NCBI GenBank assembly: GCA_030533445.1
Contig: CM060081.1
Location: 39,397,611-39,461,610, forward strand
DNA: 64,000 nucleotides
Reading direction: 5' to 3'
Source of the DNA: Cyprinodon diabolis
Lineage: Eukaryota; Chordata; Actinopteri; Cyprinodontiformes; Cyprinodontidae
Shown piece after piece: positions 60,969-64,000 of this stretch. The stretch's first letter is position 1. Each line of letters starts with the position of its first letter. The notes below the pieces were generated by a model. That model searched no databases and was not told the DNA's origin. It was given only the letters and a program-made list of their open reading frames with translations. The position numbers were made by a program, and so were the translations under genes.

Positions 60969-63900
60969 TAAAAAACGCCTGCCTCACACTCTAGCTTTTC
61001 AGTTGCTCCACTCTAGCAGGCTGGATTTTGCTAAAACTTTGTGGCGCTTGAGGTCTGATTATACAAAAACCGTAGCAGTTATCAACATACCGTCTTCAGT
61101 TTTAAATAGACGAAGGATTTATCTACAAACTGAGCTTCAAACTGTTTTTCTAGGTGAATGTATGGCGACACAGTGAAGTGCTGTTTTTTATGCTTTTTTT
61201 TTCCTCTCCCCATTCATTTCCTATGGGATTTTTTTGCGACGTTTTCGCTAATAATTCGCAAACCTTCGGACTAATGAGAAAGTTTTATACAAGCACACAT
61301 CACCCCATTGGTCCCGACGCGTGTGCCAACTTTGGGCCCGATCCGCCAAACCGTGCGGGACTAGTTACGTGCCGAAGTTTTGGGTATACGGGAGAATTAT
61401 AATAATAACTAGAAAATTTCTAAAGAAATTTTGAGGGGGGCCACCTACTGCCCGTCTGGGGAACCGGGCCAATACGGCCCTGGCAAGTGACGTCGGGGCT
61501 CCCCAGACCAACTGCTTACGCCTTTGAGGGCTGCTGAGGGAAGGAAAGAGGGCAAGTTCACTGGCAAAGAGAGCTGTGTGCCACTTGTGCTGAAATCTGG
61601 GAAATAGACGTGCACAGCGTATGATGCACAAGGGTAATATGGGTTGTCCATATTGAAACACAGTGGGTAAAGCCCAGTTGGCGGGCTTTGCCCGCCTGCT
61701 AGGAGCCATCTCAGTGAAGAAAAAAATCACCAATGGCGGGCTCTGCCCGCCTTCTAAGAGCCATTGCAGTGATGAAATCACCAATGGCGGGCTCCGCCCG
61801 CCTGCTAAGAGCCATTGCAGTGATGTAATCACCTTTGGTGGGCTCCGCCCGCCTGTTACCATTGGCGGGCTCCGCCCGCCTTCTAAGAGCCATTGCAGTG
61901 ATGAAATCACCAATGGCAATGAGCAATATGCCAGAATGTATGAGTGTGTATAAGGAAGAGGCTTTTATTCTGTAGAGTCCTTGTAGTCTTATTTTGAAAG
62001 TCTATCATGAATGTGCATCAAAAGATGGGTCACGCCCAGCAGTGATATAGAATCCATTTCCAAATGTTAAATCACTGGTTTTCCATGTTATTAGGTGAAT
62101 AGTTGCTGTATTACAGAGTAAATGGGAGACTTTTATTGTGAAATTTGCTCTGGGTGTGTTTTGAAAAGGTCACTAGAGTCTAATAAAAACAACCTGGAAG
62201 AGTTTGGGTCATAATGTTGAGCCATTTGCATCAATTAATGCATTAGTATAATCTAGAGGCTTTTATTTTGTAGGGTCCCTGGAGTCTTATTTTGAAAGTC
62301 CAACAGAGTTGTGTTTATAGAAAATGTTCAGACCCGTCAATGATAGTTGATTACTTTCCAATCGTTAAATCACTTTTTCCATGTTATTAGGGCAGTAGAT
62401 GAAGCGGAAATGGGAGGCTTTTATTTTGAAATTTGCTATAGGGTGTGTTTTAAACAGTCTCCTAGAGTCTATTCTCTAAAACGGGGTTGAGTTTGGGTCA
62501 TAATGTTGAGCCATATAGGGCAATAAATATATGTAAAAAATATAGAGGCTTTTATTTTGTAGGGTCCCTGGAGTCTTATTTTGAAAGTCTATCAGTGCTG
62601 AGTGGCAAGGGAAGTGTCATGGACAGCAGTCATATAGTATCCATTTCCCAATGTTAAATCAGTCCTTTCACCCTCCATTAGATTAATATGTGCTGTTTAA
62701 AACAGCAGAGGTAAAATCTGTTTGAAGCTTGGTAACCTTGACAACGCTTAACGAGCCTCTCACTGACACAGACAACAGCTGCACTCACTATTGGTTTCTT
62801 CTTCCCAGGCTTTTTTGTATGGGAAGAACGGCACCGAACAAACGACTACTGATCAAAAACCGTATGAGTTATTCAAAAAACATTTTCACCATGAGCATCA
62901 GCAATCCTTCGACTCCAACTATACCAACTTTGGTGTATGTGTGTCATTCAGAAAAATATTTATGACGAGTTGAAAACACATAGTCTGATTCGTTTCTCTC
63001 CCATCTTCAGCTCAAAAAGAATAGAGAAAGGCTGAAACTCTCATCGACTTTAGGTTGGTCTGGAGGGTTTTTAAGGAAAAGTATTAATCCTACCGTAATT
63101 CCGAAGACATTGTGTGAGTCCAGAGGTTTCAGTCTACAAACTGACCAAAAATGGTGACTGTAGCTCCAAATATGTGGCCGTGAGGGCGAGAATAAGATGT
63201 TTGATCTTAAAAGAATGGCCGCCTCACACTAAGATTTCAGCAGCTGCACTCTAGCAGGCTGCTGCAGAAGCTAACTGTCAGCTAGCTTCCAGGTGCTTAC
63301 CCTCCGAACAAACGACTGCTGAGCAAAAACCGTAAAAGATATCTGAAAAATTCTTTCAGTGAAAGCAACATCTATCCTTTGTCTCAGACTGGGGTAACCT
63401 TCATGTCTGTAGGTCTTTCACAACCCAAAACGAAGCACAAACAAAATGGTTGGCCCACCTGCTCCTCCCTTTCTTTTAACTGCAGGACCTCACTCTCACT
63501 CACCTTTTAGCTGCTAAAGCACCCCTCCGAACAAACGACTGCTGAGTAAAAACCGTAAAAGGTATCTGAAAAATTCTTTTTATCTAAGCGACAGCTATAT
63601 CTTGTCTTCGATTGGAGTAACTTTCATGGCTGTAGGTCATCTACAAACTGAATGGGAAGAGAAAGAAAAAGAAAAAACGTTTCATCACACCTAAGCTTCT
63701 AATTGAGCTAGCTGCAGCAGGTCACTGTCACTCAGCTTTCAGGTGCTTAAAATGTCCTCCGAACAAACGACTGCTGAGCAAAAACCGTATGAGTTATTCA
63801 AAAAATTTTTTCACCGTGAGCGTCAGTCATCCTTCGACTCCAACTATGCCAACTTTGGTGTATGTGTGTCATTCAGAAAAATATTTATGACGAGTTTAAA

Positions 63901-64000
63901 ACACATAGTCTGATTCGTTTTTCTCCCCTCTTCTGCTCCAAAACCAATGAAAAACGGCTCTGATTTTCATCGACTTTAGGTCGGTCTGGAGGGTTTTTAA
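60969..64000. repeat. Array unit 20 (partial, 3032 bp in window)
   Basis: Last unit, cut by the window end about 137 bp before its expected end. No hairpin monomer, one extra AAT at the site. Minisatellite 61680-61917, 300-bp block from 61958, A monomer from 62834. It shares GTATGGCGAC with units 16 and 17, CTTAAAAGAATGGCC (near 63206) with units 10 and 15, and CTTCGATTGG (near 63606) with units 7 and 14. A two-base deletion (ATCACTTTTTCC, near 62368) is private. Confidence 0.95.
61680..61917. repeat. Hairpin minisatellite, class I (unit 20)
   Basis: Five hairpins, first loop TTT. The fourth stem reads GGTGGGC, a CpG transition that leaves a G-T mismatch. Confidence 0.9.

Larger units (their letters stand above)
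1..64000. repeat. Macrosatellite array, 20 head-to-tail units of about 3.17 kb
   Basis: The whole window is one tandem array. The phrase TAAAAAACGCCTGCC at base 1 recurs at 3170, 6408, 9550, 12858, 16026, 19264, 22433, 25472, 28713, 31881, 35051, 38496, 41683, 44852, 48284, 51451, 54647, 57861 and 60969, always on the same strand and followed by the same order of sub-blocks. Spacings are 3039-3445 bp, most of them 3167-3170 or 3238-3241. Units differ mainly by scattered single bases. No gene, transposon or unrelated insert was found, and neither array edge is in the window. The unit start used here is arbitrary (first base of the window). Unit size resembles macrosatellites such as D4Z4 or DXZ4, but I see no sequence link to them. 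Confidence 0.98.

Noticed and set aside
1..64000. Ribosomal DNA spacer, 5S or snRNA gene cluster
   Set aside because: A tandem 3-kb unit suggested this, but no rRNA, 5S or snRNA-like sequence is recognisable in any part of the unit on either strand.
1..64000. Assembly artefact from one unit being duplicated
   Set aside because: Each unit has its own combination of point variants, private changes and sub-repeat copy numbers, which a mechanical duplication would not give. Copy number could still be wrong and should be checked with reads.

Overview
The window is one uninterrupted head-to-tail tandem array. From base 1 to base 64000 the same unit of about 3.17 kb repeats 20 times: 19 complete copies plus a last one cut by the window end. 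All copies face the same way. No other DNA, transposon, rRNA, tRNA or convincing protein gene interrupts it, and the array runs off both ends, so its true length and flanks are unknown. I report no CDS. Reading frames recur in every copy only because the DNA recurs; where copies differ, most differences change amino acids, and single bases create or destroy the frames.

The source looks eukaryotic, probably an animal and plausibly a teleost fish. This is inference: the unit is AT-rich with CpG-dense islands, is non-coding, and shows many C-to-T/G-to-A differences at CpG sites, as expected from germline cytosine methylation. The size and layout fit a macrosatellite, comparable in unit length only to human D4Z4 (3.3 kb) and DXZ4 (about 3 kb). 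I cannot name the species or a known repeat family from sequence alone.

Each unit has a fixed order, given here with unit 1 coordinates. (1) 1-433: an AT-rich lead-in followed by a CpG-dense stretch (16 CpG in 269-422). (2) 434-537: an (AAT)n site where a hairpin monomer (60-bp core plus AAT linker) is present in 0, 1, 2 or 4 copies, then an A/T hairpin and a compact GC-rich fold. (3) 709-946: a 51-bp minisatellite whose monomers carry a 7-bp stem and 3-base loop (GGCGGGC-nnn-GCCCGCC). (4) 987-about 1760: two and a half copies of a 300-bp repeat, itself built from two related halves. (5) about 1805-3240 (running into the next unit): diverged monomers of another family, two long (about 450-470 bp, A and D) and two short (about 225-232 bp, B and C). 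The array is therefore nested at three levels.

Unit length varies from 3039 to 3445 bp, almost entirely because of the hairpin monomer and the minisatellite. Point variants show that non-adjacent units are copies of one another at exact constant offsets (16403, 19595, 22419, 32088, 35497 and 38621 bp). The relationship changes from segment to segment, and one short tract of foreign haplotype lies inside a longer collinear copy. This mosaic is the signature of unequal exchange plus gene conversion and is the most informative biology in the window.
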